A stretch of 10,204 nt of DNA from assembly GCA_004211235.1 (NCBI GenBank), contig SEEY01000090.1:1-10204 (forward strand), given 5' to 3'. This document shows positions 10,042-10,204 of this stretch, piece by piece. Origin of the DNA: Rubrivivax sp. Lineage in GTDB: Bacteria > Pseudomonadota > Gammaproteobacteria > Burkholderiales > Burkholderiaceae. The notes under the pieces are model-generated. The model saw only the letters and a program-made list of their open reading frames with translations, was not told the origin of the DNA and ran no database searches. Position 1 is the stretch's first letter. Each line of letters begins with the position of its first letter. Position numbers and translations under genes: made by a program.

Positions 10042-10204
10042 ATGCCCGACCTGCCTGATCCTTCCTCTTTTCCTGTCGTATCACCGTCTGAAGACCGCTT
10101 TCCAAGCCTACTTTCCGGCGCGCTTCTGACCATAGCCACTGCGCTGGCGGGATGCGGAGGCGGCGGCGATAGCGGCGGTAGCAGCAGCAGCGCAACCCAA
10201 GGCG
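10042..10204 (+). CDS. Putative lipoprotein, N-terminal part (cut by window end)
   Basis: An ATG at 10042 opens a frame that runs off the right edge after 54 codons. It starts MPDLPDPSSF, and residues 23-37 form a hydrophobic helix ending in the lipobox LAGC (35-38), so Cys38 would be lipidated by the Lgt/LspA pathway. A run of Gly, Asp and Ser (39-50, GGGGDSGGSSSS) follows, a flexible linker often seen after lipid anchors of large betaproteobacterial surface proteins. The stretch before the hydrophobic core is long (22 residues) and carries a single basic residue (Arg19), which is unusual for a signal peptide. An in-frame GTG at 9985 is an alternative start. No ribosome binding site is clear. 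The functional domain lies outside the window, so no family is assigned. It is divergent from czcI. Confidence 0.7.
   Translation, partial: MPDLPDPSSFPVVSPSEDRFPSLLSGALLTIATALAGCGGGGDSGGSSSSATQG

Overview
The window looks like chromosome or megaplasmid DNA of a GC-rich betaproteobacterium, most likely Burkholderiales. This rests on three things seen in the sequence: strong G/C preference at third codon positions, a czcI-czcC-czcB-czcA arrangement like that of Cupriavidus and its relatives, and a PEP-CTERM surface protein, a protein class common in environmental betaproteobacteria. It is inference, and no genus is claimed. There is no transposase, integrase, tRNA, rRNA or CRISPR array in the window.

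Left end (1-1179, + strand). The last codons of an unidentified gene end at 52 and are followed by a GAAA-loop hairpin and a good rho-independent terminator (74-103). A 315-residue secreted protein follows (232-1179). It has a signal peptide, a choice-of-anchor A domain and a C-terminal PEP-CTERM sorting signal. It converges on the metal cluster, with a perfect 8-bp hairpin at the junction.

Middle and right (1195-9820, - strand). This is a heavy-metal export cluster, read right to left: czcI (small His/Cys-rich exported protein), czcC (outer membrane factor), czcB (periplasmic adaptor), czcA (HME-type RND pump), then a Zn/Cd/Pb P1B-type ATPase. The two export routes complement each other. The ATPase moves metal from cytoplasm to periplasm, and CzcCBA carries periplasmic metal out of the cell. 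czcC, czcB and czcA are tightly spaced (22 and 14 bp) and probably cotranscribed. czcI is separated from czcC by 97 bp that can fold into a nested RNA stem. The ATPase has its own promoter, with the -35, 19-bp spacer and dyad of CadR/PbrR/ZntR (MerR-family) operators. No MerR regulator and no czcRS pair lies in the window.

Right end (9821-10204). A 221-bp divergent spacer separates czcI from the start of a + strand lipoprotein gene cut off by the window edge (lipobox LAGC, then a Gly/Ser linker).

The genes are mostly well-known families and I see no clearly new system. The points most worth a second look are regulatory: a MerR-type promoter that places the ATPase start codon at the expected transcription start, the same -10-to-ATG spacing before two other first-in-unit genes without Shine-Dalgarno sequences (possible leaderless mRNAs), and the folded czcI-czcC spacer.
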